From assembly GCF_003171515.1 (NCBI RefSeq), contig NC_089397.1, positions 496,001 through 560,000 of the forward strand: DNA of 64,000 nt. Reading direction: 5' to 3'. Positions 43,380 through 53,819 of this stretch are shown in pieces. The notes under the pieces are model-generated. The model was given only the letters and a program-made list of their open reading frames with translations, made no database searches and was not told the origin of the DNA. Position 1 is the stretch's first letter, and each line of letters opens with the position of its first letter. This DNA is from Pyrenophora tritici-repentis (lineage: Eukaryota; Ascomycota; Dothideomycetes; Pleosporales; Pleosporaceae). Position numbers and translations under genes: made by a program.

Positions 43380-46300
43380 ATGGCCGGGCCGCGCGCAGGA
43401 AAGTCCAGGGCCAACGGCGCTGCCAATGGGGACGCGTCCAATAACAAACAATCGCTTGCAGAGGCAAGTGATAAGGAACTCTATGGCGGCAACACCGGCG
43501 ACTACGTGAGCTCCATCGCCGTCGACGAAGCAGACGACGACATGGAGGATGTCCAGCTGAACGGCCGAAGCCTAGTAGGTCAATACACCGCGTCAAAGGA
43601 AATGATGAACGAGTTTGCACACGGAGATGCTGGTGAGGCCGACATCCTCGACAGTCGCGAGAAGCAAGCGCAGATCGCGTCGCGCGAAACTGACTACCAA
43701 CGTCGCCGATTCGATCGCGCACTCTCGCCCTCGCGAGCCGACCCCTTCGCGGAAGGCGGCGAAGGTGCTGGCCAGTCCTACAAAGACGTCATGAAACAGC
43801 GCGAATTTGAGCGTGAGGAAGCTCGTGTTCAGCGTCTTATAGAAGAGAAGGAAAAGTCGGGGGGCAATCAAGTTCTAGACCACAAGGCCACGCTCAAGGA
43901 CGGCGGCTCACCACCTCCCGTCGACGGCGATAAGACCCCGCCCATTAAGAAGACTCGCAAGAGGAGACGCTGGGACGAGGCTGCCGACGAGAGTGAAACA
44001 GCGGCGATCAAGGAAGACGACAATGAGGGCACCAAAGTCGAGTCCGAGCCGAAGAAGCGTTCACGATGGTCACCGGCAGTCGAGGAAACCAAAGCTCCCG
44101 AAGCTGCCGCACCAGCACGATCACGCTGGGATACCACTGCGGTAGCCCCAGCCAGCGCTGCTACGCCCGTTCCCACAGCAAATGGGGCTGCCGTCACCCA
44201 CACGTTCGCATTCGGCACCGACATCTCCAATCGCAACGCACCCCTTTCCGACGAGCAGCTGGACATGATGCTTCCTGGTGAAGCTGAAGGCTACAAGGTC
44301 CTCGAGGCACCTCCCGGCTATGAGCCAGTACGACGACCAGTCGGTGTAGTACCCCAACTTCCGGCGGGATACCAGGGTTTCCTGCTACCAGAGGCTGACA
44401 ACAGCTTGGCCGCCATGGGCAGGCAGCTGCCAACAGAAATCCCCGGTGTGGGCGACTTGCAGTTCTTCAAGAATGAGGACATGAAGTACTTTGGAAAGCT
44501 CACTGACGGCGCCGATGAGAACGAGATGACTGTGGAGGAACTCAAGGAGCGCAAGATCATGCGACTGCTTTTGAAGGTCAAGAACGGAACACCGCCCATG
44601 CGAAAGACGGCACTTCGTCAACTTACAGACAATGCCCGGCAGTTTGGCGCAGGTGCGCTCTTCAACCAGATCCTTCCACTTTTGATGGAGCGCACATTGG
44701 AGGATCAGGAACGCCATTTGCTCGTCAAGGTCATTGACCGTGTCCTTTACAAGCTTGATGACCTTGTTCGTCCTTATGTCCACAAGATCCTCGTCGTTAT
44801 TGAGCCTCTCCTTATCGACCAAGACTACTATGCTCGTGTGGAAGGTCGAGAGATTATTTCCAACCTTGCAAAGGCCGCTGGACTTGCTCACATGATCAGT
44901 ACAATGCGCCCGGACTTAGACCACCAAGATGAGTATGTGCGAAACACCACTGCTCGAGCTTTCGCAGTAGTCGCATCCGCCCTCGGTATTCCTGCGCTGC
45001 TACCTTTTCTCCGCGCTGTTTGCCGGTCGAAGAAGTCGTGGCACGCACGCCATACCGGTGTGAAAATTGTACAGCAGATTCCCATTCTCATGGGCTGTGC
45101 TATCCTACCTCATTTGAAGGGACTTGTGGAGTGTATTGGCGAGAACCTCAACGATGAACAGCCAAAGGTCCGCATGGTCACAGCCCTTGCGCTTGCCGCC
45201 CTGGCTGAAGCTGCCAGCCCTTACGGTATCGAATCTTTTGATGACATCCTCAACCCGCTCTGGACCGGAGCTCGCCGCCAGCGTGGCAAGGCTTTGGCAT
45301 CTTTCCTCAAGGCTGTGGGCTACGTGATCCCGCTGATGGACGAAGAGTACTCTAACTACTACACCAGCCAGATCATGGAGATTGTCATTCGCGAGTTCCA
45401 GTCACCCGACGAGGAGATGAAGAAGGTTGTGCTCAAGGTCGTCTCGCAGTGTTCCAACACAGCGGGTGTCACTCCCGTATACTTGAAGGACAATGTTTTG
45501 CCTGAGTTCTTCAAGCACTTCTGGGTCCGCCGTATGGCACTCGACAAGCGTAACTACCGCCAAGTTGTTGACACTACCGTCGACCTGGCACAGAAGGCAG
45601 GTGTTGCTGAGATCGTTGGTCGTATCGTTAGCAACATGAAAGACGAGAACGAAGCATACCGTAAGATGACTGTTGAGACCGTCGACAAGGTCATTAGCAC
45701 TCTAGGCGCGCACGATGTCGACGAGCGCTTGGAGGAGCAACTCATTGATGGTGTGCTCGTTGCTTTCCAGGATCAGACTATCGAGGACCCCATCGTTATC
45801 GACGGTTTCGCCACGGTCGTCAACGCGCTCGGTGAGCGTACCAAGACCTACCTTCCACAGATTGTTGCAACCGTTCTTGCTCGCCTCAACAACAAGTCAG
45901 CTACAGTTCGCCAGCAAGCTGCAGACCTCATCTCGCGGATCACGTTTGTTATGCAGAAGTGTGACGAAGACCCACAGCTGATCAAGCTTGCTCAAGCACT
46001 CTACGAATACCTTGGTGAAGAGTACCCCGAAGTTCTTGGTTCCATTCTTGGTGCCCTTCGCGCCATCGTCACAGTCGTCGGCCTTCATGCCATGCAGCCC
46101 CCCATCAAGGACCTGTTGCCCCGCCTGACACCTATCCTACGTAACCGACATGAGAAGGTACAGGAGAACACCATCGACCTTGTCGGTCGTATCGCTGATC
46201 GAGGTGCAAACTACGTCAACCCTCGTGAATGGATGCGTATCTGTTTCGAACTTCTCGACATGTTGAAGGCTCACAAGAAGGGTATCCGTCGTGCTGCCAA

Positions 46301-46973
46301 CAACACCTTCGGTTACATCGCCAAAGCCATCGGTCCCCAGGATGTACTGGCTACACTTCTCGGTAATCTTCGAGTCCAGGAGCGTCAGTCCCGTGTCTGC
46401 ACAGCTGTTGCCATCGGTATCGTTGCTGAGACCTGTGCGCCTTTCACTGTTCTTCCTGCATTGATGAACGAATACCGCGTACCGGAGCTGAACGTGCAGA
46501 ACGGTGTACTCAAGTCTCTATCATTCATGTTTGAGTACATTGGTGAGATGGCCAAGGACTACGTCTACGCTATTACACCACTTCTGGAGGACGCTCTCAT
46601 TGACCGAGATCAAGTGCATCGTCAAACTGCTGCATCAGTAGTCAAACACGTTGCCTTGGGCTGTGTTGGTCTTGACTGCGAGGATGCCATGATTCACTTG
46701 CTCAACCTCCTCTGGCCAAACCTTTTCGAAACTAGTCCACATGTCATTGACAGGATTATTGAGGCCATTGAGGGTGTCCGAAACGCCGTTGGCACACCGC
46801 TCGTCATGAACTATGTCTGGGCAGGTCTATTTCATCCCGCTCGCAAAGTTCGGCAGCCGTACTGGCGGATCTACAACGATGCGTACGTCCAGAACGCCGA
46901 TGCGATGGTCCCGGCTTTCCCGGCTTTCGATGAACCGGAGGTGCGCAGGCACGAGCTGGACATTTTCATCTAA
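43380..46973 (+). CDS. Splicing factor 3b subunit 1 (SF3B1/Hsh155/Prp10)
   Basis: A single exon of 1197 aa starting at the ATG at 43380 (AAACATGGCC); the upstream open frame has no ATG. The unstructured N-terminus contains UHM-ligand-type Arg-Trp motifs: [11 protein letters not shown] (near 199), [11 protein letters not shown] (near 224) and ARSRWDTT (near 245), used to bind U2AF65-type UHM domains. From about residue 400 to the end is the HEAT-repeat superhelix ([20 protein letters not shown] ... [20 protein letters not shown]). The lysine equivalent to human K700 is present at about residue 596 (EQPKVRM). The protein holds the branch-point/U2 snRNA duplex within the U2 snRNP. Human SF3B1 has 1304 aa and yeast Hsh155 971, so the length is intermediate. 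Confidence 0.96.
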   Translation: MAGPRAGKSRANGAANGDASNNKQSLAEASDKELYGGNTGDYVSSIAVDEADDDMEDVQLNGRSLVGQYTASKEMMNEFAHGDAGEADILDSREKQAQIASRETDYQRRRFDRALSPSRADPFAEGGEGAGQSYKDVMKQREFEREEARVQRLIEEKEKSGGNQVLDHKATLKDGGSPPPVDGDKTPPIKKTRKRRRWDEAADESETAAIKEDDNEGTKVESEPKKRSRWSPAVEETKAPEAAAPARSRWDTTAVAPASAATPVPTANGAAVTHTFAFGTDISNRNAPLSDEQLDMMLPGEAEGYKVLEAPPGYEPVRRPVGVVPQLPAGYQGFLLPEADNSLAAMGRQLPTEIPGVGDLQFFKNEDMKYFGKLTDGADENEMTVEELKERKIMRLLLKVKNGTPPMRKTALRQLTDNARQFGAGALFNQILPLLMERTLEDQERHLLVKVIDRVLYKLDDLVRPYVHKILVVIEPLLIDQDYYARVEGREIISNLAKAAGLAHMISTMRPDLDHQDEYVRNTTARAFAVVASALGIPALLPFLRAVCRSKKSWHARHTGVKIVQQIPILMGCAILPHLKGLVECIGENLNDEQPKVRMVTALALAALAEAASPYGIESFDDILNPLWTGARRQRGKALASFLKAVGYVIPLMDEEYSNYYTSQIMEIVIREFQSPDEEMKKVVLKVVSQCSNTAGVTPVYLKDNVLPEFFKHFWVRRMALDKRNYRQVVDTTVDLAQKAGVAEIVGRIVSNMKDENEAYRKMTVETVDKVISTLGAHDVDERLEEQLIDGVLVAFQDQTIEDPIVIDGFATVVNALGERTKTYLPQIVATVLARLNNKSATVRQQAADLISRITFVMQKCDEDPQLIKLAQALYEYLGEEYPEVLGSILGALRAIVTVVGLHAMQPPIKDLLPRLTPILRNRHEKVQENTIDLVGRIADRGANYVNPREWMRICFELLDMLKAHKKGIRRAANNTFGYIAKAIGPQDVLATLLGNLRVQERQSRVCTAVAIGIVAETCAPFTVLPALMNEYRVPELNVQNGVLKSLSFMFEYIGEMAKDYVYAITPLLEDALIDRDQVHRQTAASVVKHVALGCVGLDCEDAMIHLLNLLWPNLFETSPHVIDRIIEAIEGVRNAVGTPLVMNYVWAGLFHPARKVRQPYWRIYNDAYVQNADAMVPAFPAFDEPEVRRHELDIFI

Positions 46974-48105
46974 AGGTAAGTAGTTTCCCATACTTATTTT
47001 CTCGGACATCATTGCCGGCCAGCGTTGCTTTTTGTTTTTATCTTCGGCGGTGAATTGACAAGGGCTTTTTTTCTTAGCTTGAGAGGTCATGGGACGACGT
47101 ATTCAGGGAGTGAGTGGACTTGCCGGCACTGCTTATCATGTACATCACACTAGGGCTGGGTCGGACGGAGTACATTGGCGTTCACAAAGCACGATGATCA
47201 AGGACGTGTGAGTCAGAGTCACCCACCGGTGACGATTTTCTAGTAGGGACCATTTATGGTAAACAAAAGGATAATTCACAACCACCTTTCCACGCTGATC
47301 ACCCCTAGGTTTCGTGAATTTGATGCCGTTTACTTACGTTGCTCGTTTGTGTAGTGGAGGTAAGTCTCTTGCTTGTTGCGGCGTGTACTAAGCTTTGCGA
47401 GAGTGTCGATCGCGCCAGCCGGTTACTCCAATTACACAAATCAGGTCGGGATAAGTATGTCTCATCTCTTCGGCTTCATCTTTCGTTTGTCAATGTGTCT
47501 CTCTTGTCTCCTTCCGTGTGCCCACTCTTCTCTACGCTCCCGTCACGTCCACCTTCGCAACCACCCATTTCCCAGACCCTTTATCCGACCAGAAGAGCAC
47601 ACCACAATACTTGTCAATATCCGCCAACAAGATAGGTATATTGCACTGAACACCACCAATCTGAGTGAAGCCTGTAGGCATCCCTGCGCTATCTGAAGCT
47701 GACACAAAGTCAATATGGTTCAGTACTGACTCATGACTTCAAAACTGCCAAGATTTGACGTGATCTTGTCAATTAAGCGGATGATGATTTGTAAAGGAAT
47801 TGCAGAGTAAAGATGTCATGGTTCAACACTAGATAGATTACGCAATATGAATTGTTTTCACAATCCAGGCCATGACACGCTGTGATGAATACGAGTGAAC
47901 TATGCGCGGGTTTCATTTCGTGGTTTGGACAAATTCTCTCCTTTTTATTGCCTTTCTTGTTGGTGGTATCTCTTTCTATCATGCCAGACAATAGCTAGCT
48001 GTCTATCCTCCCTACATGCCGCGACAGAACCCTTATAATTTGCTCCTCACATACAAATCCACCATTGCATCCCTCCATGCAAGTCCAGCCCCCTCCCCCT
48101 CTTGC
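46974..48105. other. 1.1-kb intergenic between convergent genes
   Basis: This lies between SF3B1 (plus) and the PXMP4-like gene (minus). It has pyrimidine-rich stretches near 47500-47600 and frames of up to about 107 codons with no recognisable features. It is longer than needed for two 3' UTRs, so a small non-coding transcript cannot be excluded. Confidence 0.45.
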
Positions 48106-49121
48106 TCACTTGTTATGCCACAGCAGCGTCCGCAGCGAATCCCAATCATCCGATTGAACATAACTACACAACATGTTAGCAAAAACTCCCTTCTCAGCAG
48201 GCCAACGCCCGAGAATACAATAACCCACATATAACTCATACTACTCCTCAAACTACTCTGCACAGCCTCGGGATGCCACCTAAAAATATACATAACCATG
48301 GCCCAACTCAAACTCGCAAAAGCTGGCCACCCATTCCTCACCAACGTCCGCCTCATCTCGCCGTTGCCAAACAGTTCCCAGCCTTTAACTGCATGATGGT
48401 GCCCGGCACCACCGTGTCCAGCACCAACTTCCCGTGGCTGAACGGCTAGTTTAGCGAGAGCGAGGCACACGCGCGCAGCGACATAGATGACGATTTGCTG
48501 CGACACGGAGTTGTGAATTGTGCGGCCGAAGACGGTGTAGCCGCCGAGGAGGCCCGCGAGGAAGGAATCGTAGTGGCGTTCTTTTCCGGTTGGAGATGTG
48601 TGGCGCAGGAAGATCATGCAGGATTTGTAGACGAGGGCGAAGAGGCCGAGGTTGCGGGCGTGTTGGCGGGTGGCTTTGTAGACTAGGTGGGCTTTTGAGC
48701 GGAGGCTATGGGGGGGTTAGTGGTGTTGCTTGGTTTAATTTGGTTTGTAGAGGGGCGCTGGGAATAGGGTGGGATGGGCGTTCGTTTGGAGGAGGGTTGG
48801 GGAAACTTACGTCCCAGATCTGAAGAGGACGATCATTCTAGAGGAGATGTTGTTAGCTGTTGTTCCCTTTCTCAGATTCTCTCTCCGCCCAGTATGGAAA
48901 CTCACACAAGCGCATGCGGAAACCGCACTTTACACCCATACACGATGCCATTTCTCACACCTTTTACCAGTGTGAGGATGTCGTGGTATTTGGGATCTAG
49001 GACAATCTTCTCCAGCGCGGCCTATTGTCACAATCAGCAAACCAATCTTTTCCCTTTGTCTCTCTTTCTCCATTCCCACAGATCAGACCCTACATACCTC
49101 AAGCGCATGTAACCTATCCAT
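48106..49121 (-). CDS. Peroxisomal membrane protein PMP24/PXMP4-like (Tim17 family)
   Basis: Five exons, 49121..49098, 49021..48906, 48837..48811, 48705..48229 and 48163..48106, encode 233 aa. The start MDRLHALEAALEKIVLDPKY is followed by the conserved PXMP4 segment VKGVRNGIVYGCKVRFPHAL, then VMIVLFRSGT. The rest is ATRQHARNLGLFALVYKSC, FLAGLLGGYTVFG, QQIVIYVAARVCLALAKLAV and the C-terminal RSSMSYIYVQSDDWDSL. This matches the Tim17/Tim22/Tim23/Pmp24 superfamily protein of the peroxisomal membrane; its biochemical role is unsettled. The third exon is only 27 nt. Introns are 76, 68, 105 and 65 nt. The translated insertion between membrane segments (GAGHGGAGHHHAVKG) is His/Gly-rich and lineage-specific by appearance. 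Confidence 0.88.
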
Positions 49122-49747
49122 CTCGGTCGTGTATGTGTATGTGTGTGTTGTGTCGTGATATGTAGCTTGCGACAAGCAATCTCCAGCGAGGAACCTCGGT
49201 ACAAAAACGCGCACGCAATGACGTCTGTCTACTCTGCTACCTTTCACAACCACAGCAGCGAGGATGAAGGTAAAGGAAAGTAGAGAAGCAGAACGTTGGG
49301 ATCATGGGTTTGACTAGATCTGTGAATAAGGTTGTGTTGGGGCCAGGATACTAAAGTAGGGGCAAGAGTAAGTCCGCCAAATGCGCGGCTGTCTGGGCTG
49401 GCATCTGATCCTCGGCTCGCGTCACATTACCGGGCGCCCGCGGGTTTTCCCCACAATCGCGATGGATCGTGGCATGTTTTGCGCTAGGGCCCGAAACGGA
49501 CACGGCGGCGATTGCGCTTAGCATGTGAAGGCTGCAGGTTGGGGTTGGGGTTGCATGTGCGTGGTCTGGTTCTTGCACTTGCATGTGTTAGTCCGCATTC
49601 GTGGTTGCTCTGGAGTTCAAGGTGTGAATTCTATGCGCTAAGAAACTACATGGTATCTCGATATTCTCGCTTGATGCTATGCTTTTCCGTATAAACGCCA
49701 TTCAAACGCCTGGTATGCTTCCCATCTTCTGCGGCTGACAGGACCAA
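49122..49747. other. intergenic, no gene seen
   Basis: These 626 bp contain the promoter of the PXMP4-like gene (TG-rich near 49130-49160) and the 3' UTR of the ornithine carrier. No gene supported. Confidence 0.5.
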
Positions 49748-50825
49748 CTATTCGAATCGTTGTACAGACCATCGCTTCTTCAGTTCCTCGTATACGGTAA
49801 AGATGAAGGCGGAACTGGGTATCGACCTGGCAACTGTAATGCCGCAGCCGCGGTACATGCCCTTGATGCCATGTTGCTTCCAGAGCGCTTTTCCTACTGC
49901 GCTGAATGTTGACTTTCCGCCAGTCAACTGCTTGACATCTTCTGTCTGCATCCTCGACTTGATTGTGTCGGCGGGGTAGAATGTGAAGTTGTAAGCTCCT
50001 CCGGCGACAGAACCGGAAACCATGCGCTGCCAGACAGCGAGGTCTTCGTCCTTGGCCGTTGCACTGGATCCCTTGAAGAGTATCTTCATGCCTTCGTACC
50101 CGCCGAACCATGCTGCGCCACCTCCTGTCTCACGGATCAGCGTTCCAATCTGTCCGTGCCAGTATCCCTTGAGGCCTTGGTGACGGTAGATTGAAGCGAT
50201 AACTCCTCGAATAGTCGGTGCGGCTACAATACCACCGGGTGATTCCAGAGGAACTTGCATCTTGCACTTTACCAGCTCAATCGGTGTAAGGAAAAGTGAT
50301 GTGATGGCTCCAGCGACCATGCCGCAATAGAGCATGCCAGTATAGGGCAACTCTCTTTCAGGGTGTCTCTTCAGTTCAGGATAGAAGCCCGAAGACTTGA
50401 GAGCATCTCCGGCCAAGCGGTACTACAAAGTGAGTCAGTGTGCGATCCGGGGTCTCCGTAAGCGCGCCACTCACACTGAAGAACAGAGTGCTGGTCTCGA
50501 CCGCAGCGCCGACCAGAGGCGCGCTGATCCCCCTGTAGATGCCTATGAAGCCATCTTGCTGTAGTGATTTCTTGAAACAATCCAGTGGTCCAGTGTACTT
50601 GAGAGGTACGTTGTCCGGCTGTGACTGGAGGCGGACCTTGACGGTATCAAAAGGATACTCGATGTATTTTCCAACAATACCAGCTGCTGAACCGCAGACT
50701 ATATCTCTTATAGCCTCTTCGCCCTTTCCCATCGTGTGTGGCCCTCTGGCCTCTTCCATGATAACTGGGTTGGGCAACCCGCCTCTTCCGCCCACCACCG
50801 CTACCGGACTCTGGTGTGCTTCCAT
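49748..50825 (-). CDS. Mitochondrial ornithine/basic amino acid carrier (Ort1/Arg13/AmcA type)
   Basis: Two exons, 50825..50475 and 50422..49748, encode 341 aa. Three mitochondrial-carrier repeats are visible, each with a Px[DE]xx[KR] signature: [20 protein letters not shown] and [10 protein letters not shown]. The repeats also carry the glycine-rich second halves ([54 protein letters not shown]). Sequence character fits the fungal ornithine carrier, which exchanges mitochondrial ornithine for cytosolic substrates across the inner membrane for arginine synthesis and the urea cycle. The exact substrate is inferred from family resemblance. The N-terminus is about 40 residues longer than the core. 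The intron (50474..50423) is 52 nt. Confidence 0.88.
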
Positions 50826-51466
50826 GGATCCACAGAGACGGATCGGTCGTGAATGAAATGTAAACGTGATTTTCGAATTATGTTATGGAGCACAAGGCAT
50901 GTTGGGTACGAATAGACGTGGGCGGTGAGAGGGCGCGTAGTGGCTGTTATGAAGCGAAGCCCATGTCAACGACGGGATACGAGGTCAGCGCTTGTGGTAT
51001 GAAGAGTGGAGCGGTAATATGGAGGTATGGAACACGAAGAGGGTCTGGAGAACAGTATGCAACAAGCCGCGGGATGTGTGCGACTATGGGACAATGCCGT
51101 AATCCGGATGTAGTGCCCAAAGGTGGTGCAATCACGGAAGACTTTTCTCTAGCTCTGAAAATCTCTGCAGATAGCCAGGAGAAAGGCGACAGGTCGTAGA
51201 AAACGCAGTGCAAAAGTATAGCCGGGTCATGCTGGAAAGGGGAGGAATGTGTAACCATCATTTTACGTTGACGCGCATCGCAGCCCAATTCCGCACTTGC
51301 CATCTTTTTCATAATCTTATCAGATCTGATGGAAGGAAGCATCCCGCTTTCGCGTCGGACCCTGGCTGGGATGCATCAGCGCTATCGATATCGGCTAACT
51401 TTTCTGCGGCCCTGGTCGAGAACTTGGGCGAGAGTTGCTTCCTAGGCACGCGCAAACATCACCACC
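50826..51466. promoter_or_regulatory. Divergent promoter region of carrier gene and CGR1
   Basis: This 641-bp interval between divergent ATGs (50825 minus, 51467 plus) must include both promoters. No specific site could be named; short frames are not supported as genes. Confidence 0.45.
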
Positions 51467-51931
51467 ATGTCTGACTCTGTGATAATCCAGGCGCCTCCCG
51501 CCACCGAGACTGCGCCTGTCAAGGGCATGAAGAAGAACGGTATGCGACGAGCACGTGGGAAAGTTGCGACACAGCATACTGACTGTTTCTGCAGGCAAGC
51601 AATGGCACGATAACAAGGCCCCGTTCCGACCAAAGGCAGGCCAGTCGTCATGGGAGAAGCGCTCAGCTGAAAGGGCGGCGCTTGCTGCAGTCAAGGCCAA
51701 GGAGAAGGAGCTCAAGGAAGAGAAGGAGTCGGAGAGACAGGTATGCGGCGACATCTCTCCACGATGAGATGAGAGCTAACCATGTAAAAGCGACGAGTCG
51801 AAGCCATCAAGACCAAGCGCGCCGCCAAGGAGGAACGGGAACGATTCGCCAAGATGGAGGAGAAGATGCACAAGAGGCGTGTCGAGCGTCTGAAGAGGAG
51901 GGAGAAGCGCAACAAGATGCTCAAGTCGTGA
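51467..51931 (+). CDS. cgr1: rRNA-processing protein Cgr1
   Basis: Three exons, 51467..51539, 51595..51740 and 51791..51931, encode 119 aa, the same size as yeast Cgr1. The sequence shows the family pattern: a short acidic N-terminus ending [39 protein letters not shown], then a continuous Lys/Arg/Glu-rich helix ([19 protein letters not shown] and [20 protein letters not shown]). Cgr1 is a nucleolar protein needed for 60S ribosomal subunit biogenesis. Introns are 55 and 50 nt, and the conserved [14 protein letters not shown] motif is reconstructed exactly by the first splice. Confidence 0.93.
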
Positions 51932-52334
51932 GCGGTCAACCATTTGTTGCTGTGACTAGAGAAATGCCGCTTCGAGAGCAAGTCAGACGGGTGCAAATCA
52001 GTAAGCGCAGGGCGACAAAAAGCAATCAGCCTGCAGCTTCATAGGCAGGAGCATACAGGGCATGTGCAGTGGACTGAAGGGCGGCATGATGCCCCTACTA
52101 CAACGTGTAGACGCAAGAAAGTGATACCCTGAGCTTCAAACAATTAAACAAGTAGATAGCAACTACAATCTCTGCCATAGTTTGCGCATTCTCACTTTGC
52201 CCAACATTGATCCCTTTCACATGTTGACCCATTGTTGGTTAGCGGAGTAGGCCCCTGCAGAGACAGGCGAACTTGGCCTTGGGACTGTGCAACAACGACT
52301 CCGACTGCCTCTACCATCTAACCATGACCATGAC
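51932..52334. other. intergenic, no gene seen
   Basis: These 403 bp contain the CGR1 3' UTR and the promoter of the next plus-strand gene. Nothing else is seen. Confidence 0.5.
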
Positions 52335-53524
52335 ATGGACGGGCAGATCCACCTCTACAGCCCCAGGTCGGCGATCCGTGTGACGTCTGATCCTGAGAAG
52401 AAGCCGCAACCGCACTCACACAAGCACAAGTCGTCGCGCCACCACCGCGACCGTCTAGATGGCCATCGTCATAGCTCCAGCAGACGCCATGCGGCCAAGG
52501 AGGCCATGCAATCGGCTATTCAGCCTCCCACCAGCTTTGGGGACTTGCTGAGACAAGCACGAGGGAGCAGAGAAACGAGTCCTAGCCATAGTCGCAGACA
52601 GAGCGTCGCCCCAAAGCAGGTAGATGGAAGCGCAAGTGGAAAGGAGGAAGCTACCAGAGGCATCACCATTCCGCCGCGGAGACCCCTCCGCCCTGCTGAC
52701 GTAGAGTTGGAAGCAAAGAGGGTCAAGGTCAGAGAGCAGTACGTTTGCGATATCCTCGATACGCCCTCTGTGGGCTTCTTGTGAATTGGACCTTCTAACA
52801 TAACACTCAGAGATGTCCGCCGAGCCCTCCAGTCCCTCTCCGACCAATCCCTCCAGACTTCGCGCCGCCTAGACGATACATACTACACCATCCTTGAAAA
52901 GGCCTCCGTTTTGCGACAAACAATCGGAACACTACAAGAGCTATCCAGCTTAACAAGGGAGCTACACGAGAACTTTGAGTCGGACACCACCGAGCTGGTA
53001 GATGACGTCAAGGGCCAAGTAGAGGTATTTGACGGCTTCAAAACACAGCAAGAGCAGGTCACCGGACTGGAAGACCGCATCAAAGTAGGGAGAGAAAAGG
53101 CAGATGCTTTGACAGCAAGACTCGCAAAGGCACAGGAGCGTGTCAATGCCAAAGCAAAGTCGGAAGCCGAGTGGCAGGCGCAGAATACCCGTATGCTCAT
53201 CTCTACAGACTTGGAGGTATTCTCAGCTGACAACACATAGATCGTGTGCGCATCTTCTGGGGCACGATAGGCCTTCTAGTCACCGCCCTCGTACTCCTTT
53301 TCGTCTTCCACCCACTCCAACCCGCGGACATCGCCAAAACACCGCAAACGCAGCTCGATCCCGCTACCAGAGATGCTATCCTCAACGCGGACATACCAGA
53401 TATAGCAAAGGAAGCCATTATAGGACATACAACGGCCAAGACGACGAGCACAGCAGTTAGTTCTGCTGGTGTGAAGTCTGCTCCAAAAGTGGACGAGCGG
53501 CTGCGCAAGTTCGACGAGTTGTAA
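52335..53524 (+). CDS. Coiled-coil protein with one C-terminal membrane helix, unknown function
   Basis: Three exons, 52335..52738, 52811..53190 and 53241..53524, encode 355 aa. The N-terminal third is His/Lys/Arg/Ser-rich and disordered (HSHKHKSSRHHRDRLDGHRH). Residues about 135-260 form a helical coiled-coil (DVRRALQSLSDQSLQTSRRL ... LEDRIKVGREKADALTARLA). A hydrophobic helix (about 264-284, IFWGTIGLLVTALVLLFVF) is followed by a 70-residue tail. This layout, a cytosolic coiled coil with a single C-terminal anchor, suggests an organelle-membrane tether or SNARE-like partner, but no SNARE zero-layer Gln/Arg is evident and no family is recognised. The ATG at 52335 is the first in this frame. 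Introns are 72 and 50 nt; the first splice joins EQ to DVRR. Confidence 0.75.
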
Positions 53525-53819
53525 TACTTTTCCGTGAGATTTTGAGATACCCCTTTGGTAGAGTAGACATTCATATTTTTATCTTGGGATAGGAGGGCTT
53601 CATCGATTTTTAATATGGTAGGTATATATTGGAATTCCGGCGTTCATGCGACTGCTCATAGGGTTTCTACAGAGCCATCGATACAGTGTGTCATTCCCTC
53701 TGGTTCGACCATATTCTTTTGCTATGTGGGTTTCTAGGTAACTACTCGGAACAACCATAAAACGACGTATTTTCAATTTTTATTTTTATTTCATATTGTC
53801 CAACAAGAGTCGCCACCAA
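53525..53819. other. transition from gene to repeat array
   Basis: These 295 bp probably hold the 3' UTR of the coiled-coil gene, becoming AT-rich (TTTTTATTTTTATTTCATATTG near 53780) just before the repeat array. No gene is seen. Confidence 0.5.
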
